From positions 806,001-870,000 of the forward strand of contig NZ_BSTJ01000002.1 in NCBI RefSeq assembly GCF_030269445.1: 64,000 bases of DNA, read 5' to 3'. How positions within the stretch are numbered: position 1 is the stretch's first letter; each line of letters starts with the position of its first letter. This document shows, one piece after another, positions 8,465 through 16,062 of the stretch. The DNA is from Actinoallomurus iriomotensis (GTDB lineage: Bacteria > Actinomycetota > Actinomycetes > Streptosporangiales > Streptosporangiaceae). The notes beneath the pieces were generated by a model that made no database searches, was not told where the DNA came from, and worked only from the letters and a program-made list of their open reading frames with translations. Both the position numbers and the translations under genes were made by a program.

Positions 8465-9117
8465 CGGTCCGGGTCGTGCTCGCCGACGACCAGCCGCTGG
8501 TCCGGGCGGGCCTGCGCGTGCTCGTCGCCGACCATCCCGACCTCGCCATCGTGGGAGAGGCCGGGACGGGCGCGCAGGCGGTCCGCCTGGTGGAGGAGAC
8601 CCGCCCAGACGTGGTGGTGATGGACATCCGCATGCCCGACGTGGACGGCATCGAGGCCACCCGGATCATCACGGCGGGCCCGGAGCCGGCCCGCGTCCTC
8701 ATCCTCACGACCTTCGACGATGACGACTATGTGTACGGCGCGCTGCGCGCCGGCGCGAGCGGGTTCCTCGTCAAGGACATGGCCCTGGAGGACATCCTCG
8801 CCGCGATCCGCGTGGTCGCCGCCGGAGACGCCCTGATCGCACCGAGCGTCACGCGCCGCCTCATCGAGGAGTTCGCCGACCGGCCCGAGCCCGCCCCGCC
8901 ACGGCGCGCCCTCGGCGGCGTCACCGAGAGGGAGCGCGAGGTGCTGACCCTGGTCGGGCGCGGCATGTCCAACGGCGAGATCGCCGCCCAGCTGTTCATC
9001 AGCGTGGCCACCGCCAAGGCCCACGTGGCGCGGCTGCTCACCAAACTCGACGCGCGGGACCGGGTCCAGCTCGTCATCATCGCCTACGAGGCCGGCCTGG
9101 TGGCACCACCGCGATGA
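8461..9117 (+). CDS. LuxR/NarL-family response regulator
   Basis: A protein of 218 residues. The receiver domain begins VRVVLADDQPLVRAGL, has the phospho-acceptor Asp at about residue 55 in VVVMDIRMPDVDG, the switch Thr in ILTTFD, and the conserved Lys in FLVKDMALEDI. The C-terminal GerE-type helix-turn-helix runs from LTEREREVL-like VTEREREVLTLVGRG to ANATAKAHVARLLTKL-like ISVATAKAHVARLLTKL. It is coupled by an ATGA overlap to the kinase gene just upstream. Targets are unknown; the convergent downstream gene is only 16 bases away. Confidence 0.93.
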   Translation: MTVRVVLADDQPLVRAGLRVLVADHPDLAIVGEAGTGAQAVRLVEETRPDVVVMDIRMPDVDGIEATRIITAGPEPARVLILTTFDDDDYVYGALRAGASGFLVKDMALEDILAAIRVVAAGDALIAPSVTRRLIEEFADRPEPAPPRRALGGVTEREREVLTLVGRGMSNGEIAAQLFISVATAKAHVARLLTKLDARDRVQLVIIAYEAGLVAPPR

Positions 9118-9133
9118 GCCCCGCGCCGGCCGC

Positions 9134-9559
9134 TCAGCCGGGGTGGGCGTACCGGTGCTGCGCCGCGCGCACCTCCAGGCACAGGTCGCGCAGGTCGGCG
9201 CCGGGCTGGTCGAGACCGTGGGCGGCGGCGCGCGGGTCGGTGCGCCGGTCCCGCAGCGTGCTGTTGAACGCCAGGTCGAGCGAGCCGTGCAGCATGAACA
9301 CGTGGTACCGGATCAGCCCGAGCGCCCGCGTGCGGTACTCGTCGAGTTCGGGGATCCCCACCGGCTCCTCCAGCTGACCGGCCATCCGCACGAACGCGTA
9401 CGCCAGCCGGGTCGCCCCACGGGCCAGCCGGGCGGGCACGTCGTTCGGGTCGGCGGCGCAGATCCGTACGATCCGGTCGGCCTCGGGCTGGATCTCCACG
9501 GCCCAGTCGAGCACGGCGATGAGCCGGGCGAGCTCCTCGGGGTAGGACGAGGCGGGCAT
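9134..9559 (-). CDS. Conserved hypothetical helical protein
   Basis: A protein of 141 residues. A strong GGAGGT lies 7 bases before the ATG at 9559 and fixes the start. The sequence looks all-helical (LARLIAVLDWAVEIQPEAD, ELDEYRTRALGLIRYHV) and ends in AAQHRYAHPG. There are no membrane segments or catalytic motifs that I can name. It diverges from the box operon, from which it is separated by about 110 bases, so co-regulation is possible but not shown. Confidence 0.65.
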   Translation of the reverse strand: MPASSYPEELARLIAVLDWAVEIQPEADRIVRICAADPNDVPARLARGATRLAYAFVRMAGQLEEPVGIPELDEYRTRALGLIRYHVFMLHGSLDLAFNSTLRDRRTDPRAAAHGLDQPGADLRDLCLEVRAAQHRYAHPG

Positions 9560-9669
9560 CAGGACGACCTCCGGGGCGTGGGCGGCCGGCCGGCCGTCGC
9601 CTCCACTCTCGTCCCTGCCACGGCGCGGGACAAGCCGGGCGAAACACCCACCCTTTTTTCTACAAAATC

Positions 9670-9697
9670 TAGACGCACGTCGAGGAAACTTTAGAAT
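9670..9697 (+). promoter_or_regulatory. Likely promoter of the box operon
   Basis: TAGACG at 9670 and TAGAAT at 9692-9697 have a 16-base spacing and lie in a locally AT-rich patch (a T-run followed by ACAAAATCTAG). This is unusual for the surrounding DNA. The ATG at 9696 overlaps the -10 element, which argues for the downstream boxC start at 9726. Confidence 0.45.
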
Positions 9698-9725
9698 GAG
9701 CGGCAGGCCGAGCGAGGAGGAGACC

Positions 9726-11330
9726 ATGTCCGGCTCCGAGCCACCGGTGTCGTTCCAGACCCGTCCCGACCGCTACCGCCACTGGCGGATGGAGTTCGAC
9801 GACGACGTCGCCTACCTCGTGATGGACGTCGACGAGCAGGGCGGGCTGCGGCCCGGATACGAGCTGAAGCTCAACTCCTACGACCTCGGCGTCGACATCG
9901 AGCTGTACGACGCCGTGCAGCGGCTGCGGTTCGAGCATCCCGAGGTCCGCGCCGTCGTCATCACGAGCGGCGACGAGAAGGTGTTCTGCGCCGGAGCCAA
10001 CATCCGCATGCTGGCCGCCGCCGGCCACCCCTGGAAGGTGAACTTCTGCAAGTTCACCAACGAGACCCGGTGCGGCATCGAGGACGCCTCCGAGCACTCC
10101 GGCCAGACCTACATCGCCGCGGTGAACGGCACCGCCTCCGGCGGCGGCTACGAGATCGCGCTCGCGTGCGACCGCATCCTGCTGATCGACGACCGCTCGG
10201 CGGCGGTGTCGCTCCCGGAGGTGTCGCTGCTCGGCGTGCTGCCGGGCACCGGCGGCCTGACCCGCGTCGTGGACAAGCGCCGGGTGCGCCGGGACCGGGC
10301 CGACGTCTTCGCGACCAAGCCGGAGGGCGTCAAGGGCCGCACCGCGGTCGAGTGGGGGCTGGTCGACGAGGCGGTCCCCCGCAGCAGATTCGAGCAGACC
10401 GTACGTGAGCGTGCGCGGCAGGCCGCCACCGAGTCGGCGCGCGCCGGGGACCGCGGCGTCACGCTCCCGATGCTCGAACCGGAGATCAGCGCCGACCGCG
10501 TCGCGTACCGGCACGTGACCGCCGAGCTCGACGGCGACCGGGTGACCGTCACGATCCGCGCGCCGGAGGACACGGTGCCGCCCGAGGTCGTCGACGCGGA
10601 CTTCTGGCCGCTCGCCATGACGCGGGAGCTCGACGACCTCATCCTCTGGCTGCGCACCAACGAGCCCGAACGCGGCACCTGGGTGGTCAAGACGACGGGC
10701 GACATCGACGCCGTGCTCGCGTACGAGGAGGCGATGACCGGCGACAAGGACTGGCTCGCCGCCGAGATCCGGCACTACTACAAGCGCACCCTGAAGCGAC
10801 TCGACGTGACGAGCCGCAGCCTGGTCGCGCTCGTAGAGCCGGGGAGCTGCTTCGCCGGGGCCCTGCTGGAGACGGCGCTCGCGGGCGACCGGCAGTACAT
10901 GCTCGAGGGCGCGGAGATCGTGGTCACCGAGGCGAACTTCGGCGCGTTCCCGATGGCGAACGGCTGGAGCCGGCTGGCGTCGCGGTTCCACGGCGAGGAC
11001 GAGCCGCTGCGCGACGTGCGCGGGCGGCGGCTCGGCTCGGAGGAGGCCGAGGAGCTCGGCCTGGTCACGCTCGCCCTCGACGACATCGACTGGGACGACG
11101 AGATCCGGATCGCGCTGGAGGAACGCGCCTCGCTCAGCCCCGACGCGCTGACCGGCATGGAGGCCAACCACCGGTTCGCCGGCCCGGAGACGATGGAGAC
11201 CAAGATCTTCGGCCGGCTCTCCGCCTGGCAGAACTGGATCTTCACCAGGCCGGGCGCGTCCGGCCCCGACGGCGCCCTGAGCAAGTACGGCACCGGCGTA
11301 CGAGCGACCTTCGACCGGAGAAGAACATGA
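9726..11330 (+). CDS. boxC: Benzoyl-CoA-dihydrodiol lyase / 2,3-epoxybenzoyl-CoA dihydrolase
   Basis: A protein of 534 residues, the usual size for BoxC. The first half is a crotonase-fold domain: VVITSGDEKVFCAGANIRML and GTASGGGYEIALACDRILL hold the oxyanion-hole segments, and LLGVLPGTGGLTRVVDKRRV follows. A second crotonase-like half includes SCFAGALLETALAGDRQYML. BoxC hydrolyses and opens the 2,3-epoxide of benzoyl-CoA, giving dehydroadipyl-CoA semialdehyde and formate. GAGGAGGAG before the ATG at 9726 fixes the start. It is the first gene of the box operon, and its stop overlaps a 30-codon micro-ORF that leads to boxB. Confidence 0.93.
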   Translation: MSGSEPPVSFQTRPDRYRHWRMEFDDDVAYLVMDVDEQGGLRPGYELKLNSYDLGVDIELYDAVQRLRFEHPEVRAVVITSGDEKVFCAGANIRMLAAAGHPWKVNFCKFTNETRCGIEDASEHSGQTYIAAVNGTASGGGYEIALACDRILLIDDRSAAVSLPEVSLLGVLPGTGGLTRVVDKRRVRRDRADVFATKPEGVKGRTAVEWGLVDEAVPRSRFEQTVRERARQAATESARAGDRGVTLPMLEPEISADRVAYRHVTAELDGDRVTVTIRAPEDTVPPEVVDADFWPLAMTRELDDLILWLRTNEPERGTWVVKTTGDIDAVLAYEEAMTGDKDWLAAEIRHYYKRTLKRLDVTSRSLVALVEPGSCFAGALLETALAGDRQYMLEGAEIVVTEANFGAFPMANGWSRLASRFHGEDEPLRDVRGRRLGSEEAEELGLVTLALDDIDWDDEIRIALEERASLSPDALTGMEANHRFAGPETMETKIFGRLSAWQNWIFTRPGASGPDGALSKYGTGVRATFDRRRT

Positions 11331-11419
11331 GCGGAGCGATCCCGACGCAGCGAGCGGAGTGGGCGGCGCCGCGAAGCAAGCCGCCCGCGGAGCGAGTGAG
11401 GAGGGTGAGCGACCAATGA
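11327..11419 (+). CDS. Micro-ORF bridging boxC and boxB
   Basis: A 30-codon frame whose ATG overlaps the boxC stop (ATGA at 11327-11330) and whose TGA overlaps the boxB start (ATGA at 11416-11419). It begins MSGAI, loosely like BoxB (MSTAD), and is otherwise Arg/Pro-rich low-complexity sequence built from GCGAGCGGAG-like units. It probably arose by expansion inside an ATGA junction. It would keep ribosomes moving from boxC to boxB. Whether the peptide itself does anything is unknown. Confidence 0.4.
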   Translation: MSGAIPTQRAEWAAPRSKPPAERVRRVSDQ

Positions 11420-12831
11420 GTACCGCCGACTATCAGGAGAAGATTCCGAACAACGTCGGGCTGGCCGATGACCGGCGGTTGCAGCGGGCGCTGGAGTCGT
11501 GGCAGCCCGGGTTCCGCGACTGGTGGGCCGAGATGGGGCCCGAGCTGCCGACCGAGGACGTCTACCTCCGTACGGCGGTGAACGTCGGGCGCGAGGGCTG
11601 GGCGCACTTCGGGCACGTGCCGGTGAGCGAGTACCGCTGGGGCATCTTCCTTGCCGAGCCGCGCCCCGACCGGCGCATCGCGTTCGGCGAGCACAAGGGC
11701 GAGCCGGCCTGGCAGAAGGTGCCCGGGGAGTACCGCTCGGCGCTGCAGCGCCTCATCGTGATCCAGGGCGACACCGAGCCGGCGAGCGTCGAGCAGCAGC
11801 GCCGCCTCGGCTACACCGCGCCCAGCCTGTACGACCTGCGCAACCTGTTCCAGGTCAACGTCGAGGAGGGCCGTCACCTGTGGGCGATGGTGTACCTCCT
11901 GCACGCGTTCTTCGGCCGCGAGGGCCGGGAGGAGGCCGGGGAGCTGCTGCGCCGCAACTCCGGCAGCGAGGACTCCCCGCGCATCCTCGGCGCGTTCAAC
12001 GAGGAGACGCCCGACTGGCTGTCGTTCTTCATGTTCACCTACTTCACCGACCGGGACGGCAAGTACCAGCTCGGCACGCTGAAGGAGAGCGGCTTCGACC
12101 CGCTGTCGCGCACGTGTGAGTTCATGCTCAAGGAGGAGGCCCACCACATGTTCGTGGGCACCACCGGCGTGGACCGCGTCGTCGGGCGCACCGCACGGCT
12201 GATGGTCGAGCACGACACCGACGACGCGGGGCCGCACGGCGCGATCCCGTTGAACGTCATCCAGAAGTACCTGAACTTCCACTACAGCGTCAGCCTGGAC
12301 CTGTTCGGTGGCGAGACCTCCACGAACGTCGCCAACTACTTCTCCGCCGGGCTGAAGGGCCGCTGGCAGGAGGAGCGCCGCAAGGACGACCACCGCCTCA
12401 CCGACCGGGGCGCGTACGTGGACGCCGTCGAGGAGGGCCGGCCGGCGCGCGCGGAGGTCGAGGCGCTGACCGCGCTCAACACCGACCTGCGCGACGAGTA
12501 CATCGCCGACTGCGAGAGCGGCGTCAAACGGTGGAACCGCATCCTCGCCGACGCCGGTCTCCCCCACCGGCTCGCCCTGCCGCACCGCGCCTTCAACCGC
12601 TACGTCGGGGCGTTCGCCGGGATCAACGTCTCGCCCGCCGGCGAGGTGCTGACGGACGACGAGTGGGAGGCGCGCAGGAGCGCCTGGCTCCCCACCGACG
12701 CGGACAAGACGTTCGTCGCGTCTCTCATGCACCCGGTGTACGAGCCCGGTAAGATCGCAAGTTGGCTCGAACCCCCGCGTAACGGAATCAACGGCAAGCC
12801 GTTCGACTACGAATACGTTCACTTCCTCTAA
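11416..12831 (+). CDS. boxB: Benzoyl-CoA 2,3-epoxidase, di-iron oxygenase subunit
   Basis: A protein of 471 residues matching BoxB. The N-terminal NNVGLADDRRLQRALESWQ and AEMGPELPTEDVYLRTAV segments are typical. Di-iron ligands are expected in VEEGRHLWAMVYLLHAFFG and in LKEEAHHMFVGTTG, both Glu-x-x-His-type motifs of ferritin-like oxygenases. BoxB inserts one oxygen atom into benzoyl-CoA to form the 2,3-epoxide, using electrons from the reductase BoxA. No boxA gene is in this window. A ligase gene follows after 14 bases. Confidence 0.93.
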   Translation: MSTADYQEKIPNNVGLADDRRLQRALESWQPGFRDWWAEMGPELPTEDVYLRTAVNVGREGWAHFGHVPVSEYRWGIFLAEPRPDRRIAFGEHKGEPAWQKVPGEYRSALQRLIVIQGDTEPASVEQQRRLGYTAPSLYDLRNLFQVNVEEGRHLWAMVYLLHAFFGREGREEAGELLRRNSGSEDSPRILGAFNEETPDWLSFFMFTYFTDRDGKYQLGTLKESGFDPLSRTCEFMLKEEAHHMFVGTTGVDRVVGRTARLMVEHDTDDAGPHGAIPLNVIQKYLNFHYSVSLDLFGGETSTNVANYFSAGLKGRWQEERRKDDHRLTDRGAYVDAVEEGRPARAEVEALTALNTDLRDEYIADCESGVKRWNRILADAGLPHRLALPHRAFNRYVGAFAGINVSPAGEVLTDDEWEARRSAWLPTDADKTFVASLMHPVYEPGKIASWLEPPRNGINGKPFDYEYVHFL

Positions 12832-12845
12832 AAGGGCGTGGTCCG

Positions 12846-14396
12846 GTGTTCAACGCCTCCACCTACCTCGTCGACACTCATGTCGAGTCCGGCGACGGCG
12901 ACCGTACGGCGGTGACCGGGCCCGGGGGGACCCTCACCTACTCCGAGCTGCTCGACCGCGTCCAGCGCATGGCCTCGGGCCTGCGTGAGCTGGGCGTGCG
13001 GCCCGAAGAACGCGTCATGATCTCGATGCCGGACTCCCCCGACATGCTCGCGCTCATCCTCGGCGCGATGCGGATCGGCGCGGTGCCGGTCCCCGTGTCG
13101 ACGATGATGACCGCGCGCGACCTCGCCGGGGTGCTCCGCGACTCGCGGGCCCGCGTGCTCGCGGCGGGCGCGGAGTTCGCCGCCGTCGCGGAGGAGGCCG
13201 CCGAGTCCGCGCCGGACCTCGCGGTGTTCGCCCTCACCGGGGAGACGCCGCCGCGGGCGCCGGCCTGGGCGCAGAGCCACCTGCTGAGCAAGATCGCCGA
13301 GAGCGAAGGCGCCGGCGACCCGTACCCGACGAGCCCGGACTCCACCGCGCTGTGGCTCTACACCTCCGGCACGACCGGCCTGCCGAAGGGCGCGATCCAC
13401 CGGCACGCGTCGATCCGGTCGGTGTGCGAGACGTACGGCGCGCGGGTGCTGGGCATCCGGCCGGACGACCGCTGTCTGTCCGTGCCCAAGCTGTTCTTCG
13501 CCTACGGCATCGGCAACTCCTGCTTCTTCCCGCTCTCCGCCGGGGCGTCGGCCGTGCTCGAACCGGCCCGCCCGACGCCCGCCGGCATCGCCGAGCGGCT
13601 CCTCGCCGAACGCCCCACGCTGTTCTTCGGCGTGCCGACCTTCTACGCCGCGCTCCTGTCCGCCGGCCTGCCCTCGGAGACGTTCGCGTCCGTACGGCAG
13701 GCGGTGTCGGCCGGGGAGCCGCTGCCCGCGCCGATCTTCCGGCGGTTCGCCGAACGGTTCGGCGTGGAGATCCTCGACGGGATCGGGGCGACGGAGGCGC
13801 TGCACATCTTCGTCTCCAACCGTCCCGGCGAGGTGCGTCCCGGCGCGACCGGCCTGCCGGTGCCCGGCTACGACGTGCGCATCGTCGACGACTCCGGGGC
13901 CGACGTCCCGCACGGAAGCCCGGGGCACCTGATGGTGCGCGGCGACTCGATCGCGACCGGCTACTGGTGCCGTACCGAGGTGACGCGCCGCGTCTTCCAG
14001 GGTGAGTGGCTGCGCACCGGTGACACTTATGTCGCGGACGAGGACGGCTCGCTGCGGTTCCTCGGCCGCTCCGACGACATGATCAAGGCGGCGGGCATCT
14101 GGGTCTCCCCGAGTGAGGTGGAGGCGCGGCTGCTGGAGCATCCGGGCGTCGCGCAGGCCGTGGTGGTCGCGATGCCCGACGGCGACGGCCTGGACAAACC
14201 GGTCGCCGGCGTCGTACGGGCCGAGGGCTCCACGGTGACCGAAGAGGAGATCATCAGGTTCTGCCGCGAGGAGCTGGCGGCGTTCAAACGCCCGCGCGCG
14301 GTCCTGTTCCTCGACTCCCTGCCGACCACCGCGACCGGCAAGATCCAGCGGTACGTCCTGCGCGACGCGTTGCGGGAGCGCGGCTTCACGCCCTGA
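12846..14396 (+). CDS. bclA: Benzoate-CoA ligase family enzyme
   Basis: A protein of 516 residues of the acyl-adenylate superfamily. The P-loop-like motif LWLYTSGTTGLPKGAIH, the GIGATEALHIFVSNRPGEV segment, the hinge GEWLRTGDTYVADEDG and the C-terminal lysine region PTTATGKIQRYVLR are all present. The fold and the position after boxC and boxB point to ATP-dependent activation of benzoate to benzoyl-CoA. It starts 14 bases after boxB, so it belongs to the same operon. Related 4-hydroxybenzoate or 2-aminobenzoate specificity cannot be excluded from sequence. Confidence 0.9.
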   Translation: MFNASTYLVDTHVESGDGDRTAVTGPGGTLTYSELLDRVQRMASGLRELGVRPEERVMISMPDSPDMLALILGAMRIGAVPVPVSTMMTARDLAGVLRDSRARVLAAGAEFAAVAEEAAESAPDLAVFALTGETPPRAPAWAQSHLLSKIAESEGAGDPYPTSPDSTALWLYTSGTTGLPKGAIHRHASIRSVCETYGARVLGIRPDDRCLSVPKLFFAYGIGNSCFFPLSAGASAVLEPARPTPAGIAERLLAERPTLFFGVPTFYAALLSAGLPSETFASVRQAVSAGEPLPAPIFRRFAERFGVEILDGIGATEALHIFVSNRPGEVRPGATGLPVPGYDVRIVDDSGADVPHGSPGHLMVRGDSIATGYWCRTEVTRRVFQGEWLRTGDTYVADEDGSLRFLGRSDDMIKAAGIWVSPSEVEARLLEHPGVAQAVVVAMPDGDGLDKPVAGVVRAEGSTVTEEEIIRFCREELAAFKRPRAVLFLDSLPTTATGKIQRYVLRDALRERGFTP

Positions 14397-14464
14397 CGCC
14401 CGTACCCGTGTTTGGCGCTTCCTCTTCCGGGGACTCTGGCTGCAGACTTCGGGAGGTAGGGAGC

Positions 14465-15295
14465 ATGACCGCACAAGGTGCGCGTTTCAGAGCCGCGGGC
14501 AGCCGGGCGTCATCCAGCGGTACGTTCCGCGCGCTCGGCCGCGCCGGTCTGGCCGCGCGTGGCGTCATCTACATCATCGTCGGGGCGCTGGCGGTCCAGA
14601 TCGCCTTCGGCAAGGGTGGCAAGGAGGCCGACCGGCAGGGGGCGCTGCAGACCGTCGCCTCGACCCCCGGCGGCACGGTTCTGCTCTGGCTGCTGGCGAT
14701 CGGCCTCGCGGGCATGGCGATCTGGCGCTTCAGCGAGGCGATCTGGGGCCAGGCCGCACCCGAGGGCGACAAGGCCACCAAGCGCCTGTCCTCCCTCGCC
14801 CGCGGCGTGTTCTACGCCGTGGTCTGCGCGAGCACGGTCGCCTTCGCCACCGGCTCGGGCGGACCGGGCTCCAGCGACAAGAAGAGCAAGGACTGGACCG
14901 GGAAGGCGATGCACGACCTGCCGGCCGGGCGCTGGATCGTGCTCATCGCCGGGCTCGGCGTGGTCGCCATCGGCATCGGCATCGCCGTCGCCGCCCTCCG
15001 GACCAAGTTCGAGAAGAAGCTCAACACCCACCAGATGAGCCCCGGGGTCCGCAAGGCGGTCAGGACGGTCGGCGTCATCGGCAAGTCCACCCGCGCGCTC
15101 GTCTACACGGCGGCGGGCGCGTTCATCGTCTACGCGGCCGTCAAGTTCGACCCGGGCAAGGCCAAGGGCGTGGACGGCACGCTGCGCCAGTTCGCGCACA
15201 CCGGCGCCGGACCGTGGCTGCTGGTCCTGGTCGCGGCCGGCCTCATCGTGTTCGGCGTGTACTCCTTCTGCGAGGCGCGCTGGCGCCGCGTCTGA
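14465..15295 (+). CDS. DUF1206 membrane protein
   Basis: A protein of 276 residues with three consecutive copies of the DUF1206 unit, each a pair of membrane helices: GRAGLAARGVIYIIVGALAV, then SLARGVFYAVVCASTVAFA, then GKSTRALVYTAAGAFIVYA. The repeated R-(G/A)-(V/L)-x-Y motif at each first helix is characteristic. GGAGG lies about 8 bases before the ATG at 14465. Function is unknown across the family. It lies 68 bases after the box ligase on the same strand but has its own ribosome-binding site and no metabolic link. Confidence 0.85.
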   Translation: MTAQGARFRAAGSRASSSGTFRALGRAGLAARGVIYIIVGALAVQIAFGKGGKEADRQGALQTVASTPGGTVLLWLLAIGLAGMAIWRFSEAIWGQAAPEGDKATKRLSSLARGVFYAVVCASTVAFATGSGGPGSSDKKSKDWTGKAMHDLPAGRWIVLIAGLGVVAIGIGIAVAALRTKFEKKLNTHQMSPGVRKAVRTVGVIGKSTRALVYTAAGAFIVYAAVKFDPGKAKGVDGTLRQFAHTGAGPWLLVLVAAGLIVFGVYSFCEARWRRV

Positions 15296-15314
15296 CCTCG
15301 GAGCGGCCGCCCGG

Positions 15315-15929
15315 TCAGGCGCCGGGTCCCGCCGGAGGCGGGCCGTACGGTCCGTACGGGCCGGGCGGTGGCGCCTGCGGTCCCGGCGGTGGCGGCCAGT
15401 TGTTCGGGGGTGCGCCGTACGGGGGTGGCGCCCACGGGCCCGCGGGTGGCCCGGGCGGTCCCCACTGGGGGCCGGCCGGGCGGCCGTCGGCCGCGATGAC
15501 CGAGCGGACGCGCAGCGCGGTGAGACCCGCGGCGACGGCCATCTCGATGACCATGCCGATCCACAGGATCGCTCGCGCGTGCGTGAAGTAGTCGGTGATC
15601 AGGTCCGCGCCGACCGGATAGTGGTGCAGGGCGAAGTACACCATCAAGGAGGCCTCGTCGGCCACGAACCCGGCGACGGCCGCGACGACGGCCGCCACGG
15701 CGGCCAGGCCGTAGTTGCGTGGCCGGGCCAGGCACATGGCGCCGCCGACCAGCGCTCCCAGCAGAAGGTCGAGCACGACCGAGACGACGTTGGCCGCGGC
15801 GGCCGAGTGCAGCTTCAACGTGTAGTCGAGCCCGAGCTCGACGACGAACAGGACGACGGTCGCCACGACGAAGCCGAGGATGAGCATGACCGCGGCGTTG
15901 GAGGGACGCCGCGCCGGGGGCTGGAGCAC
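15315..15929 (-). CDS. Four-helix membrane protein with Pro/Gly-rich tail
   Basis: A protein of 204 residues. Residues 1-150 hold four hydrophobic segments (LILGFVVATVVLFVVELG, VVLDLLLGALVGGAMCL, LAAVAAVVAAVAGFVADE, ILWIGMVIEMAVAAGL). The last 55 residues are a cytoplasmic or external tail dominated by Pro, Gly and Tyr (GPYGPYGPPPAGPGA). Such tails are common in actinobacterial membrane proteins of unknown role. Its start is about 130 bases from the divergent NACHT gene, which raises but does not prove a functional link. Confidence 0.7.
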   Translation of the reverse strand: MLQPPARRPSNAAVMLILGFVVATVVLFVVELGLDYTLKLHSAAAANVVSVVLDLLLGALVGGAMCLARPRNYGLAAVAAVVAAVAGFVADEASLMVYFALHHYPVGADLITDYFTHARAILWIGMVIEMAVAAGLTALRVRSVIAADGRPAGPQWGPPGPPAGPWAPPPYGAPPNNWPPPPGPQAPPPGPYGPYGPPPAGPGA

Positions 15930-16062
15930 GCGCCCACCTTAGAACGGTTTGCCGTTCGCCGTCTGTGCCCTGTCGCCGGCTTTCCTGAACATCCGTCAGT
16001 GTCGGCGTCCGTACGGGCACCGCGCGGCCGGGCCACGCGTCGTACTGTCACGGAGGTGCCGG

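Noticed and set aside
9696-9725. Upstream ATG at 9696 as the boxC start
   Set aside because: It overlaps the likely -10 element and lacks a ribosome-binding site, whereas GAGGAGGAG precedes the ATG at 9726.
11331-11415. CRISPR or satellite array in the GCGAGCGGAG-rich spacer
   Set aside because: Units are irregular, short and not separated by unique spacers; the stretch is one open frame bounded by ATGA overlaps.
9669-14474. Long minus-strand frames opposite boxC, boxB and the ligase
   Set aside because: They mirror well-supported plus-strand genes and consist of low-complexity His/Arg/Val-rich sequence.
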